DNA of 64,000 bases from Owenia fusiformis (taxonomy: Eukaryota > Annelida > Polychaeta > Sabellida > Oweniidae). Both the position numbers and the translations under genes were made by a program. The stretch spans positions 4,619,375-4,683,374 of the forward strand of contig CAIIXF020000005.1 in NCBI GenBank assembly GCA_903813345.2, given 5' to 3'. The notes beneath the pieces are model-generated. The model was not told the origin of the DNA. It saw nothing but the letters and a program-made list of their open reading frames with translations, and did no database searches. Within the stretch, counting starts at the first letter, position 1. Each line of letters starts with the position of its first letter. Shown piece by piece: positions 45,230-57,904 of the stretch.

Positions 45230-45960
45230 ATGTGAACCAGATGACCAAGATTGGTATGGAATAAACATATTATCCTTTAGTCGGTTCAGGATATTGGGAT
45301 TTTCCTTGGCCAATACAATATATTTTCCCTCTGGACCTAGCTGCGGCCCTCGGACAGATATATTATATTTACCTCGGGATACTTCCAATATCCTGAACCT
45401 CATATAGGATAATCTCTATATATGTCACGCTCCTCCAAGATATCAATTCTTTATCCCATACTTGGACGTGTTACGGGTACATAAAGCCGGTTTGTAAAAA
45501 CTTATATTTTCATCAGGGGGCAGATATAGCTTTACGTCCCGCTCCGAGCGGTCAGATATAGTATATCTGCCCGCTACGTCACAATCGCTGTTCCCGTATT
45601 GGTTATTTTTTGTAACGTTCGCATACTGTAAACCACAATGGGGAAAAACGCAGACAATTGCGATCTGTTTGATCCGTTAAAGAAGGGAAGGAGCAGTATA
45701 CTCCATTAATAATCAAAGATTTGATCAGGAAAAGAAACAAGAATACAAACCTGGATATTTTAAAATAATTCTACAGTTGGTTGCAAAGTTTCTGAACTTT
45801 GGCCAATTGAACAATGTGATTGGTATGGGATAAACAAATCATCCTATAGTCGGTTCAGGATATTTGGATTATCCCTTGGCCAATATAATATATCTGCCAG
45901 AGGGCCATAGTATCCTGAACCTCATATAGGATAATCTCTATATATCCCGATGTTTTCAAG
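45230..45960. repeat. Compound hairpins (TCGGTTCAGGATAT family)
   Basis: Two hairpins share TCGGTTCAGGATAT... and its inverse ATCCTGAACCTCATATAGGA (45278-45410 and 45850-45935). Between them is a GC-rich stem near 45520-45590 pairing AGATATAGCTTTACGTCCCG-side with GCCCGCTACGTCAC-side through GCAGATATA/TATATCTGC. Each looks like an inverted pair around a loop rich in CCCTCGG or CTGCCC. No protein is encoded. Similar designs recur at 52296-52790. Confidence 0.65.
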
Positions 45961-45979
45961 TATAGTATTTTCAAGATAT

Positions 45980-46090
45980 GATCTGATATAGCCTTGCCCA
46001 AGTCGGTATTTTTTTTACTAATCTGAACTTCAATGGTCATAATAGAAATCAATATAAGTAAAAGAGACCGACTTGGGCAAGGCTAGATCT
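45980..46090. mobile_element. Small hairpin element with TAGCCTTGCCCAAGTCGGT ends
   Basis: TAGCCTTGCCCAAGTCGGT near 45989 and its inverse ACCGACTTGGGCAAGGCTA at about 46067-46085 close a loop of about 60 bases. It is short, non-coding and probably a truncated MITE. Confidence 0.7.
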
Positions 46091-48589
46091 GATATGACTT
46101 GCAGAAATAAATAGGAAGTAATCGTTTAGTTGATTGAATCATGGAACTAGTGAAGTCAATGATTTAATGAATTAGAGGAAATGTTTTTCATTTGAACAGG
46201 TCATTCAACAAATGACAACCGAAGATTAACTTAAAATAGATTGTCTATCTATATATTTATATGCATGAGAGACATGTTATAATGTTAGTGAACTAATGAT
46301 TATGACATTCAGTTCCTATCATGATTGAAAACTGACCGGAGTAATTCTCTTCAAATTATTTACTCATTATGAACAGAAATTTAATATTTCAATTGCTTAG
46401 AAGGCGTAAATAAATGCCAATTTGACTTTCAATAAAAATCCGTCAATAATTTACTGATTACTTGCAAATTTGAAGAGGTAAAACTTACAGCAATCATGTA
46501 CATGTAAACTCAATCTGAATTGCATTTGATTTTCGCGGGAAAAAGTTTCTCTCATTGACGTCACAGATTTCTAAGCAGCTCATTATAATATTCATGAGCT
46601 GACTTTGTGGAAAGGTGAATAACATTGTAACAAAAAAGTACAATTGTAAATCTAATATTTATGTATTTAACAATTGTCTTCAAATATCAAGGTAAAATAA
46701 CCAAAATGTTATCTGAGTAGTTTTACTCCAGTATATTGCATGTTTAAGTTATCTAATATTTATGAGCATTTTAAAACTTATTTTTTGGCATACAGCATCA
46801 ATCAATTTGTACAGATTTTTATTCTTCTGTTTGGGTTTGAGCTGCTAGTTCATAATGAAGGTGTTATATTTTTTTCTCTATCTGATCTAATACTGGCCAC
46901 ATGAGCACACCAGGTAGATATCAGTTACGCAAACTTCAGAGCAACGTTTAACATTAAACTTGTATATTTAAGTTCACTGAGTTACCCTATATGTGGAAAT
47001 AAAAGACATTAGCGCAACCAGCAGACCAGGGGGGGTCGCAATCGCCAAATTTTTACTATTAGCTAGAAGCTTCAAACAAAATGCATTTGAAAGCTCTTAT
47101 TTTTATTGGTCATCGCCCCTACCTCCTGGCTACGCCTATGATAGGTATATAGGTCAAAAATGGTAAGCGGCAATGGTCATAGTATGTCTAAAAATATAAG
47201 TGATTCCAATGTAGATATTTTATACTTCATATTTCATTATAGAAATTTTAACTTTACTCCAGACTTGACAGAACTTTAACTTTTAAGAACTCTTTAAAAT
47301 TGTCTTTGAATTATACATTGAATCAGCCTGAAACCTATCTTCTAGAGGGAAACAGTTAATCCAATCAAGACTACAGTAATGAGACAAACCCATAACTTAC
47401 ATAACTTAAATAATTTGTGTCCAGATTGGAAAAGAATTATACAGTTATATGAAGCACTGTAAAGCTGATAAGCTGTTAGTTATCCAACCATATGTGTCTA
47501 CTTAAGATGGATCATTTTATGTCTTATCTTGATACTGATTTTAAATAGAGAGTCAATTTCAGAAGCTTTCAGTCTAATGTATTTCAATGTATAATGAATT
47601 CTCTTCCCTTTCAATATATTGAAGCAAAATTAGAAAAAAGTAAAACAAAACCCCCTAAAAATAGATAAAAATCAAGATAAACCTTTTATATCATCAACAC
47701 TTTTTTAAAATCAACCAAAATTTCCTTTGTACAATTACAATATCGAGAGACTTAAACATGTTGTGTATATGTCGTTTTGTTCAAAACAGGTTCGGAAAGA
47801 TGTTTCATTTCATTCTGAGCATATGATACCAGAAGCAAAAGAAGTGTTTGATGTGTTTTCTAAAACAATATAGAGAAAAGTATATACATTTTTTCAAATT
47901 ATATTGTTACCATTCAAAAGATGACCATTAAATTGACGATATGAAATTTTTAGAAAAATTTGATGACTGATTTAAGAGAAAAGTGTGTTCAAAAAGTTCA
48001 CCATATCAATACCAATCCTTTACAGGTTCTCCTAAATATCCAGGATGTCAACTCTTCAGTCTATATGGAAAGGTTAAACTTGTGACTAGGATAACAAAAA
48101 GGTCAATCATTCTAATTTTCACATATTTTGTTATATATCAGATAGACATTTAATTGAAGTTCTGCCTAAATAAAATCTGGCTGTTCTTGGATTTTAAAGT
48201 GTTATGTAAAGATGATAACTTAATGACTATTAGATGACTCTTCCACCTACACCAGTCCAGCCTATACCATTAAACATGCAATAAGAGAAGTTAATATACA
48301 GGGTGGTCCAAAAAAAGTGAACCCCTGCAACAGGCTATATTTTCCTAAATACTTGCATGAATAGACTCATATTATCACATGTTGTAGAAAAAGGTCTAAA
48401 ATTTTGGTTGATGCCATAATTTATTCTCTGTCTTATATTTTGAAGAAATCACATCTAAATGAGGTTTTATATATTAAGATTCATCCTCAGTGTATATTGC
48501 TATCAACTCATAAAAGAGAATGGATCAATATGAATCTTGAATGATTAAAATTTACTTTAAAATAGTTTACATACTTTAACATAGAGATC
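46091..48589. other. Interior of the arm-bounded interval, no gene seen
   Basis: There is no supported coding region. A CRE (TGACGTCA near 46556) and a G-run with CCTGGCTACG (47025-47120, a relic of the family at 41695) occur. At about 48300, CAGGGTGGTCCAAAAAAAGT looks like one end of a DNA element, with no partner found. Confidence 0.5.
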
Positions 48590-49305
48590 TCGAAATGGGA
48601 ACTGGGGACTGGGGACCAGCTTAGAAGATACATACAAATACATATATACACAAACATAGATATCTCAAACTGGGAACTGGGGACTGGGGACCTTCTTAAA
48701 AGATACATACAGATACATACATACATATATATATAGCATATAGATATCTCAAACTGGGAACTGGGGACTGGGGACCAGCTTAGAAGATACATACAAATAC
48801 ATATATACACAAACATAGATATCTCAAACTGGGAACTGGGGACTGGGGACCTTCTTAAAAGATACATACAAATACATACATATTATATATAACAATATAG
48901 ATATCTCAAACTGGGATCTGGGGACTGGGGACCAGCTTAGAAGATATATACAAATACATACATATATAACATGTATACAATACACGCATATCTCATAAAT
49001 TAAAGCATATTCATAGATATCTCAATGTAGGATGTTCATGAATTATTGTTATTTAATTAACATATTCTCTGCAAACTAATGAATTAATTGTTATGTATCT
49101 ACTGTAGTTCTATATATGTATATTATCTAGTCTATCTTATTAACATATTCCATGCTTGTATATATATCATACATATATATAAATACATATAATAATGTAT
49201 GTTTGTATATATATCATACATATATATAAATACATATAATAATGTATGTATCTATCTAATTTGCATATTCTGTGCTGGTTTACATGGCCCATAAGCCTTA
49301 TATAT
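48590..49305 (-). repeat. Right inverted arm with GGAACTGGGGACTGGGGACC array
   Basis: Five units carry GGAACTGGGGACTGGGGACC, the inverse of the left-arm core, with CAGCTTAGAAG or CTTCTTAAAAG alternating. AT-rich repeats follow, then ATTCTGTGCTGGTTTACATG and GGCCCATAAGCC, the inverse of the left-arm start. Arms are about 700 bp with a 5.8 kb loop. Confidence 0.92.
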
Positions 49306-50830
49306 GTTATACTGTATGCGTAAGCCTTTTCTCAGATAATTAAAATGGAACATATTTTCACGTCACCAGGAGATAAACAACCTCCTGTAATAGATTATCA
49401 GGAATAGGCATTTCAAAGTTCCATACTCCCTGGATGAAGTACTATGTCAAACTCCAACCCCCTGGGACAGTAATTTATGTCAAATTCAAAACATTTCCTA
49501 TAAGGGTATGTCACACAGACCACTAAATAGTGCATTACTGGGACAAACAGTTGTAATCACTGAATCATTGTGAAATAGGCAGAAGAAAAAACGGTTTTAT
49601 CAAATAGATAATAATATAATGCTTTTTAAATTTTCAATACCATCACTTTATTACATAAATATAATAATGTCGAACATAATAATACGGTACATCTGACACA
49701 AACAAAAACAACAGTAAGCCCCATTTCATAATACAGTCAAACCTCGAAACTTGAACACCCCAAACTTTGACCAATTTCTGTCAAAAAGAGGGAGTATTCA
49801 AGGATGAGGTATTAGTATTGGAAACTGTGCTGGTGTAGATATAGTATATAATGCATATTAAAACATATTGCAACTATCAAGTTATATTCAAGTTATCTCA
49901 AAGCAAGTGACATCTATACTTGTGTTTAAGTATTCACTAAGGAAATTAGCTACATGGCTTAAGCATACTCAAAATCTCTTTTATCGACAGAGATTTGTAT
50001 GATCTACAATGTAAAACAACTCGACATGGTTCAGTAAGTAACACTTATGACATCGCCAATAGCCAATATAGCTTCTTTGATTATCAAAATATTGAAGGGT
50101 TTATTGGAAAGGTTAACTGTCAAGTAAAACAAGTAAAAGAAACTCTTTAAGGAAGAGTAGAAATACAGTACTGTACTTATACTTTACTTTTGAAAAACTG
50201 CACTAGCTTCTCAACTGAAAGATCTCAATTCTTAATTATTTCATATACCTGTTCTAGTAATCAAGGCAACTAATTTTTGAATGTTTAAAGTAGTTAATAT
50301 ATTAAGCAAGCAGTAGGATTATCCAATCACCAGCTATTTACTAAATCACACAATATATTACATATTCATATCAATTATATATATTTATAATGAGCAACTA
50401 TAAAGCAAGTCCGGCTCACTTTTCTCTAAATAGGGTGTTTTCCTGGAATATATTATATGTTATTTCTAGTCATACAAACTGTATGATGTCATAGAATGAC
50501 AAAACAGATTCATAATTGTTCCCATTTCCCTGGGTCTATTTTGATATGGTAGTTACTTGTAAAAATCATGATTTTGTTATAAGCCAAAGAATTCTGGTCA
50601 GACTTTTTTGTCTACATTCTTTACAGTTAGTATGACTATCACACATAGGCCCTGTGTAATATATGTTATAATGTCATATATCATTTTACATATATTTGAA
50701 AAACTTGGAGAAAAGTTGTTAAAAGTCACTAGTAATGCACAATGCAAACTAAGTTACTTACTGTTACATGGGTTAATTTGTCGCTCGCTTTATTTTGAGG
50801 AGATTTTATCAATTTATATCAATGATGAGT
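49306..50830. other. Intergenic, nothing recognised apart from one orphan terminus
   Basis: No gene. Near 49732 the sequence CAGTCAAACCTCGAAACTTG resembles a Tigger/pogo-type terminal repeat; no partner end was found. Confidence 0.5.
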
Positions 50831-50833
50831 TCG

Positions 50834-51003
50834 AGCAAACCCCCCCTGGCCATAAAATCTTTCAAAATCATGCAATTTTTCACCATTCTGAGCACTTTTT
50901 AAGTGATTTTGGCCATTTTTGGACCAAAATTGTCACAAGTGAACCCCCCTGGAATTTTTCAAAAAGTGAATCCCCTTGGCAAATCCTGGCTACGGGCCTG
51001 GGA
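50834..51003. mobile_element. Short element of the CCTGGCTACGGGCCTG family
   Basis: It contains AACCCCCCCTGGCCATAAAA, two CCCCCCTGG blocks and ends CCTGGCTACGGGCCTGG. It is a relative of 41695-41915, with the left end lost or diverged. Confidence 0.6.
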
Positions 51004-51481
51004 ATTCTGTTGAAATAAGATGTTTGGCCTGCTAAATAATGTGAGAATGTATGAAAATGCAAAAATTGAACAGCCATCTAAAAACTGTAAATCAAGTAGC
51101 GTCAAATTGACCCAAGTTACAGTTATTATTAAATCACCGGTTGAAAACATTAACACACACACAAAAATAATATGTTATTATATTGGCTGCCATAGCAACA
51201 ACATACATGTTGCTAAGCGTATGGCTGGCATGGTAATGGCTTCACCTAAAATTAATCTAATTAAGCCCAGTCCCACAATCACATTTCAATGACAATGATA
51301 CTCCCTATTCTATTTATTTACCTACATGCTAGCTGTATATTTATTTGAGCACAAGGTGTTTGCAGCAAAACCTGATGCCTTTAACATTATACATGTATAT
51401 CAGGCTATGAGCAGGCATGAACTATAACAAACTGCACATACAGTGACTGCTTAGTAGAACATATATAAGGCATAATGCAAA

Positions 51482-51580
51482 ATGTCACCACCTGCCATTT
51501 GTTACAGACACCAAACACCAACCACCATGATATAAAAGTTTGAAACAATACCAATATGTCACCACTTATGGTGGTGACAT
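51482..51580. mobile_element. Mini-MITE, family ATGTCACCACC, copy 1
   Basis: About 99 bp with inverted ends ATGTCACCACC and GGTGGTGACAT. The left interior is TGCCATTTGTTACAGACACC. The family has two more copies here, at 51938-52048 and 58366-58481. Confidence 0.85.
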
Positions 51581-51937
51581 AATAATACGTTTGAACTAGA
51601 CATGGATTTTGGCCAAATCTCTGACAATTGATTCATTCATGAATCATGATTGCGAATTTGAGGTAAACAACTAATTGCATCTAAATACAAACTACAATGT
51701 ACACCCACAGAGTGAAGTAATGATATTCTAAACCTCAATTACTATAATGTACAATATAATTGTATCAGGTCAACATATCAATGTTCAACATTCAACATAT
51801 CAATGTATACTTGGTGATTTAGGGAGTTTGAATGACAAATCATTAATTTGTTCCCATATACTGTACATATATTCGATTATTCTAAATGTGGTATTTTTAC
51901 AATGGCAACAATGTCAATATGAGGCATAAATATGCAA

Positions 51938-52048
51938 ATGTCACCACCTGCCATTTGTTACAGATGTCAAACACCAAACACCAACTACCAAACACTGTCC
52001 ACTAAAAGTTAGACTGTAACAATATGTCATCACTTGTGGTGGGGACAT
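51938..52048. mobile_element. Mini-MITE, family ATGTCACCACC, copy 2
   Basis: About 111 bp; right end GGTGGGGACAT has one change. It shares CTGCCATTTGTTACAGA and CACCAAACACCAAC with copy 1. Confidence 0.85.
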
Positions 52049-52295
52049 AACAAATTGTGTATACCAGATCACTTTGAAATGTATACCTATCTAAACCTTA
52101 ACTCATGTTTATATTTACTAAACAAATGATATTACTTCCAATAGCATGGATAACATCCAGATGTTACATATACATGCACCAAAAGGACCAACTGACAAAT
52201 ATTTCCGTATCTTGGATTGTGTTAACTGTTGTTCACCTCAGTGATGCACACAGTTCTATTCATATTATGTTATTCACAATATATACATAGGGGTT

Positions 52296-52790
52296 ATGCA
52301 CTGGGAGGCTTTGGATACAGGGAATATCCCGAGGGATATACAATATATCTTCCCGAGGGACCGAAGGGACCGAGGGAAGATGTATTGTATATCCCAAGGG
52401 ATATTCCATGTATCCAAACCGACCGTGCATAACTGGTGTATCTCATACTTGAGTGGGTTTAGGGTAGATAAGGGTAACCTTTTCCACCTTTTTCAGATGA
52501 CAAGATATTTATATTGAACATTTTCGTAATATTCTCTTTGTTCAATACAATGAAATTGTAACATTTAAACTTAAAAAAATTTAATTTTAAAATTAAAAAA
52601 TGAAAACTTTTGATATTTAAACATTTTTAAATTTTTGAAAAATTCCCGGGAGCGGGATGGATATATTATATCTGCCCGCATTTGGCCTGGAGCGGGACAT
52701 ATACAATATATCCTGCCCGCTCCTCAGATACGATATATATTCCCGGGTGATATCTACCCCAAACCCACTCAAGTATGAGATACAGCAATA
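52296..52790. repeat. Nested hairpins with CCCGAGGGA and GAGCGGG motifs
   Basis: The first hairpin (52310-52432) pairs TTTGGATACAGGGAATATCC with GGATATTCCATGTATCCAAA, with CCGAGGGAC stacks in the loop. A wider pair, GTATCTCATACTTGAGTGGG (52439-52458) and CCCACTCAAGTATGAGATAC (52765-52784), encloses a second hairpin near 52640-52740. The inner part has GAGCGGGA repeats around ATATATTATATCTGCCCG. No gene is seen. Confidence 0.78.
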
Positions 52791-53906
52791 TATTTATGAA
52801 TAGTGGATTACACGTAGATTAATATTTACACATCATTATGATCGATATCATAAACTGTCTCATGTTTAGGAAAATGAAGTGATTAAAATACAAGATTTGA
52901 TTTACAAATGACACTTTTGTGTCACCCTGTACAAGAACGTAACATGTGTCTTCATACAAGTTGCAATCTGACAGCAAATCTTTGAATGTATTTTAGATGG
53001 GAAAATTGTTAATTTATTATTCAATAGCAAATCAAATTCAAATGAAAGTCAGCATCTCTAAAAGAACAAATTAATACATGACACTAAAACTTGTGATTGT
53101 AAGCACCCTTAATGTTAACACCTTTACAAAGACTGTTCACTGTAGGGATGTTGTATGTATGTGCACTTAGCATTGGTTTTGCTCAATATAGGAGGTAGAT
53201 ATATTGATTACTTGTTTATTTCATAGTCATATTCTGTATGTTTACTTGTGGAAGCACACCAAGGGGGTGAGGAATAATTTAACACACTAATATATAATAA
53301 TAATGATCAAGCAATTTGTTAAATGGCTATGTCAGCAAAGAAAGGGAACCAAGAGGCAGGCCTAGTCTCAAATAAATATATATCGAATTTGAATAATTTC
53401 ACAATTCATTTGGTATCATGTTAAGAATGGAACTTAAGCTATATTGAATCACACTGCTTGCTGAGGTAGACTAGGAATTATATACATTGCAACAAACTTA
53501 CTGCTAAATTGCAAGAAAATAATGTATGCTTTACTTACAAAGCTTTAACTCTTATATTATAAAAAATATATCAACAGAAAGTGAAAATGTGGCCATGAAA
53601 ACTAAATAGCATGAATCAGTGAATATTATATTTATGTTGCTGTAACCTGTTACAGTAAATTGCTGATATATTTGTATTTGATTTAAACATTATCCCAAAA
53701 CAAAACATACACTTGACAGAGTTGATCACAACTAAATGGATGTATAATGAATCTAAAAGTTGAACCTCATTTATTAGATTAGGGCCATATTTATTTGAAT
53801 AAGTGACCTGGGTTAGATAAAGCAAGATTTTAAACCATGTAGGGCTATGATCTTTGAGATCATGATTCCTGCATGAAGATTTGTTTGATTTGTGTGATTT
53901 GACTTC
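52791..53906. other. Intergenic, nothing recognised
   Basis: AT-rich sequence with no supported gene. Confidence 0.5.
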
Positions 53907-54190
53907 GGTTCTGTGGGGTAGAGGTTGGCACTGATGCCAAGATCCTGGGTTCAATCCCAGGCAGGAGCCAGCTTGTGCTAACTAGTACACCAGAGAAGTT
54001 GATTACTAGAGTGATACTAACTTGATAAAAGGCCTGTGCTGGCTTGAACTGTTTGTGGTCCTAGCCAGGATAAAGATACCAGTTCCTGTCAGATTAATAC
54101 GGGAGCTGTTTCTACCTTAGGATATCAAGTTACATTACCCTACCACAGGTATGTGCCCTATGGTGTCTGTGTGAGATATGTAACTCAAAT
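53907..54190 (+). mobile_element. Probable tRNA-derived SINE
   Basis: The first 64 bases look like a decayed tRNA. They have a TGGGGTAGAGGTTGG A-box-like segment and a clear B box GGTTCAATCCC (53948-53958) inside a perfect T-arm (CCTGG...CCAGG). The acceptor pairs weakly (GGTTCTG with AGGAGCC) and the anticodon loop is 6 bases, so it is not a working tRNA. A tail of about 220 bases without a gene follows. Confidence 0.55.
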
Positions 54191-55535
54191 GAAATGAAAA
54201 GATGATTACATATTGTGCTGAAATGTGATTTGATTCCATGATTGCTCCCTGAGACCATTTATCATATAGTACATTCAGCCAAAATGAATATTACATCTGC
54301 TTCAGTTGATAAGGTGCTAAATAAAATAATTTATAAAATATATTTCTACAAGTGGACAATAAAATATACACAGAACATGTGCTCAAAATTGCCTATAGTT
54401 TGTCTGTTGATTTCATTGAAGTTTTTGAAATTTACATCTGATAGTCAGACTACTTTCAAACCACAGTAAGGCTGCATCGCGTATGCAACTATAAACAATA
54501 ACTGGTTGTCCATTTGACGAGTTTGTTCATCTATCAACAATAACGGGTTGTTCATTTTCACTTCAAAATGACGAGTTTAATTTATGCAAATAACTTATGA
54601 ATTAGAGGTCAAACAAGCAGCTAATAGCCGATTGTTGTTTTCGCAAATGCAGGCTTAGCCATGCTTTAACTGCAGTGTCTAAAAAGAGTAATAATACCTC
54701 ATATCAAATTCTTCACATTCTAAACTAAATCAAAGTTGACTAAACATGAGCGTAAATATCATACAATGACTATATAGACATTGCCTAAAAGCAGTGATGC
54801 AATATTACAATCAATGATTTACCCGGGTTAAAATTGAGGTAAAATATGTCCCTGGGTCATAAAGTTTATCACTAAAAGACAGCACTAAGCTGTATATATA
54901 CAATTTTCTCATGACAATCAGCTAGTTATTTTCTATATTATAATACATATACAGACCATCCACAGGACATTATGCTATATATTTTTATACTTTTTTTCAT
55001 AAACATCAACCATCTAAACCCGTGACAATATTCAAATAAATACCTTGTTTTTGCTTGTAAGATTAGCATATGACTGTATAGCTCCTAATTTGGGCATGTC
55101 ATAAAATTTGAAATGTACTGGTCAACATTGAATGATGCACCAGCTGGTATAACCCAGTCTGTATGGTACCATATTTTATGGTACTCTACAGTATCGTAGC
55201 AAGAACAGTAGCATATGGAACAGTTTGAGATTGGCTAATCTATATCCAAAATTCGCTGGACACTGCCCAAATGACCAGCTTAATACAGCTGTGGACATAC
55301 AGCTAGAAATTCACTCAAATCCACCATACATATATGGTTATCATCTTTTCTTTCCAAAGCCATTCATTCCTTATATATATGACTATAGACCTGGCATTTT
55401 TGGAGCAAATATTTGTACATATGTATATATGTACACGTTCAACTTCTATACATGTATTAATACTTGAGCTTCATTCCGCAACAATGAATAGGAGTACATA
55501 ACAGTAATAAAATAACACATGAATCCAATGGTCTT
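54191..55535. other. 3' flank of the nuclear receptor gene, nothing recognised
   Basis: No gene or repeat family is seen. Confidence 0.5.
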
Positions 55536-56012
55536 TTATCTCAAGTTAAATATTTCCAAGAGAAGAGGTTCCATCTTTGTCATATCAACTTGAGACGCTG
55601 ATTGTTCATTCTTGTCAGCCAGAGCTCTTAAATCCACCAGTAACATTAAGATTTTTGGGTAAATCTGTTTCGCTTCATGTTCAGGCAATATAAACAATAA
55701 ATATTTCTGCAAAAGTTGTGAATAGGTCTCCTGTGCCTGATAAATCCCAGTTTTATTCTTAACATTCACACGATCAGGTGAGAATAACTCGAGAGCATAT
55801 AAAAGAATAATGATCTTCATATCTCCATTTGTTAAAGAGGCTAGTGTTGTCGCAAACTCACGGATTGATTTAAATAAGTCAGGACATCCAGGGTTCATAA
55901 CAGGCATACCTGGCAAGGTCTTAGTGCCAGCAGAGTCTTTGTACTGCCATCCATTGACCTGAGCATCAAACTTGTGCGCTCCTCGCATTATCATAACTGC
56001 CATGACACTTCC
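55536..56012 (-). CDS. NR1J: HR96-like nuclear receptor, last exon (C-terminal half of the ligand-binding domain)
   Basis: It encodes 158 residues from GSVMAVMIMRGAHKFDAQVN to the stop. It follows TLLK at the exon junction as in DHR96 and vertebrate NR1I receptors (xenobiotic and steroid sensors). The last residues, EPLLLEIFNLR, form the AF-2 helix with the pattern LLLEIF, which recruits coactivators. The acceptor is TTACAG at 56013, phase 0. The exon alone resembles Drosophila HR96 most, including its ending. The frame stays open upstream of the acceptor, but that part is intron. Confidence 0.94.
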   Translation of the reverse strand, partial: GSVMAVMIMRGAHKFDAQVNGWQYKDSAGTKTLPGMPVMNPGCPDLFKSIREFATTLASLTNGDMKIIILLYALELFSPDRVNVKNKTGIYQAQETYSQLLQKYLLFILPEHEAKQIYPKILMLLVDLRALADKNEQSASQVDMTKMEPLLLEIFNLR

Positions 56013-57279
56013 CTGTAACAAATGTATTTTAATATAATTAAGAACTTTTCTTTTCACAGCAACATGAATTTTGACTCAAAAGAACCACCATAGTTCTCAC
56101 ATGGGCTGCAATTTTGTCGTTTTGTCAGCTTAAAAAACTCTGACATTTAAGACTGTATTTTAACAAAAACTTGTCCAGATATTCAACTGAACTAGCTTTA
56201 CCAAAAGAAAAAAATCATGCCATGGGCACTGGGGTCACATGGTGTAGTGTTGCTATTTTTCTGGACAAAAAAATTACTTATAAAGCTACTAAATGTATTT
56301 TGAGCAACACAAATGGCCGCCATATTGAAAATAGGTGAGCTTTGGAGCAGGGAATCTTTCTTTATTGAAGATGAACAAAAATAAAAAAATTAAACGAGAA
56401 TCCTATTGACAGATGTTTTAAATCATGCCATTGTTGTTGACAGACAGACAGAGAAGTGAGTGATTGAGCTAATAAAAAACAAAGATTATTTATGGAGTCA
56501 ATGGTATTTAAATGAAGCTAGTACTGACAATTATAAAACTAATAAACTGAAAATGAAATGATAATAATTCATTTGACTTTCCAATCTGCGGGATATTGCC
56601 CTAGGATACATAACTCGCAACAACATCACTATCTGTCAAGTTCATAAAGAACCTTAATAATATCATGAGAAAAATAAATGAGTCTATGTTCAAGAAAGGG
56701 GGTATTTTCCACATTACATGGATTTTTTTATTTCTAGTTCCATGGACTATTGACCTCAAAAAGGTCTTTCCAATAAACACTGTATTTCCTTCACAGATAA
56801 TTAACTCAACAATTATTTATATGCATTTCCTTTCAAATTTTTAGTTTTTTGATTTTGGTTCAAATTTTTATCAGATGTGAAGGTCCACGTGTTCTTGTGA
56901 CACAGCTCAATTTTGAGGACACTGTAAAGTATTAAAATGAAACCATACTTTATGACATTATACGTGTATATGACGTAATATAATTTGCTATGGTGAAATT
57001 GAAAGAAGTTGCAAGAAATATAATATATTTCCTCCCAAGTAAACAACATCTTTTAATCCCTAATATCAAATAGTATTATCATTTAAAAGATTCTAAATAA
57101 TGTACAGAATGATTTCTTAATTCCCAACAATCAAAAATTTAGAAGAGAATAAGACAGAATCATCAAATAAACATGAAAATCTATTGATTTTTAAGGAAAA
57201 TGGCGTAAAATCAATATCAACACAAGTTGAATATTAAAACCCCTCATTATATCAGACTCTTAAGTCGAGATAACATTAC

Positions 57280-57824
57280 CTTCAGCAAGGTTATCTGGTC
57301 TTCCTGATCTAGCATCTTGAACTCTGGAATTGCCTTGGCAAATTTAATCAAGCGTCGAATGAACACATCTGTCATGTTAAACATCTCCGTTGAACTTGAC
57401 GGCATCGGTTTAAAATTCTTCGTTTCTTGCTCCTTATATGGTAGATCAAACACGGAGTAGTATCCCTTGACCAGAGTGTCTAGGCGGGCATTTTCCTCTG
57501 GGAGTAATTGTCGGGTATGTTGAGGTAACTGGGACTCCAGGAATGCATCGAGGACTGTTTTTAGTTCAGTTTGAGATGCATCGCCCATGTAGTCCTGGGG
57601 AGTGAGGTCTGGAGATGGTGCTTTGGCAGCAGGTATGTTTGTCGTTGGTGGAGGAGGTGATAGGGAGCTGCAGCTAGTGCTGGTAGCCGTATCCATAGGT
57701 AGACTTGTGGAGATATTGTGCTGCTGTTGGTGGGACTGTGACTGGGTAGGGGCTTGTAGCATATAAGGGTTCTCCATGGGGGCTTGGTGGAATATTGTAC
57801 TGTCTGCACACATACTCTCAACGC
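57280..57824 (-). CDS. NR1J: HR96-like nuclear receptor, hinge and N-terminal half of the ligand-binding domain
   Basis: 181 codons follow an S/P/Q-rich hinge (SQSHQQQHNISTSL, SPPPPTT). The exon ends in the family signature FAKAIPEFKMLDQEDQITLL (helices 3-5), the region that lines the ligand pocket. It is bounded by TTTTTCAG at 57825 and CTGAAG|GTAATG at 57279. Phase 1 in, phase 0 out. The read-through after the donor (VMLSRLKSLI) is intron. Confidence 0.95.
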
Positions 57825-57904
57825 CTGAAAAATACATAATGTACATCTTGTATCGAAAAAATGATACAATAGAAACCTTTTTTCTTTGAAAAATTAAGGC
57901 ACTA

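Noticed and set aside
45655-45710. Small ATG frame MGKNADNCDLFDPLKKGRSS on the plus strand
   Set aside because: It is only 23 codons to a stop, and no donor or continuation was found; it may be a leftover of an element, but I cannot support it.
53907-53970. A working tRNA gene
   Set aside because: The T-arm is good, but the acceptor stem has a mismatch and wobble pairs and the anticodon loop has 6 bases; it is better read as a SINE head.
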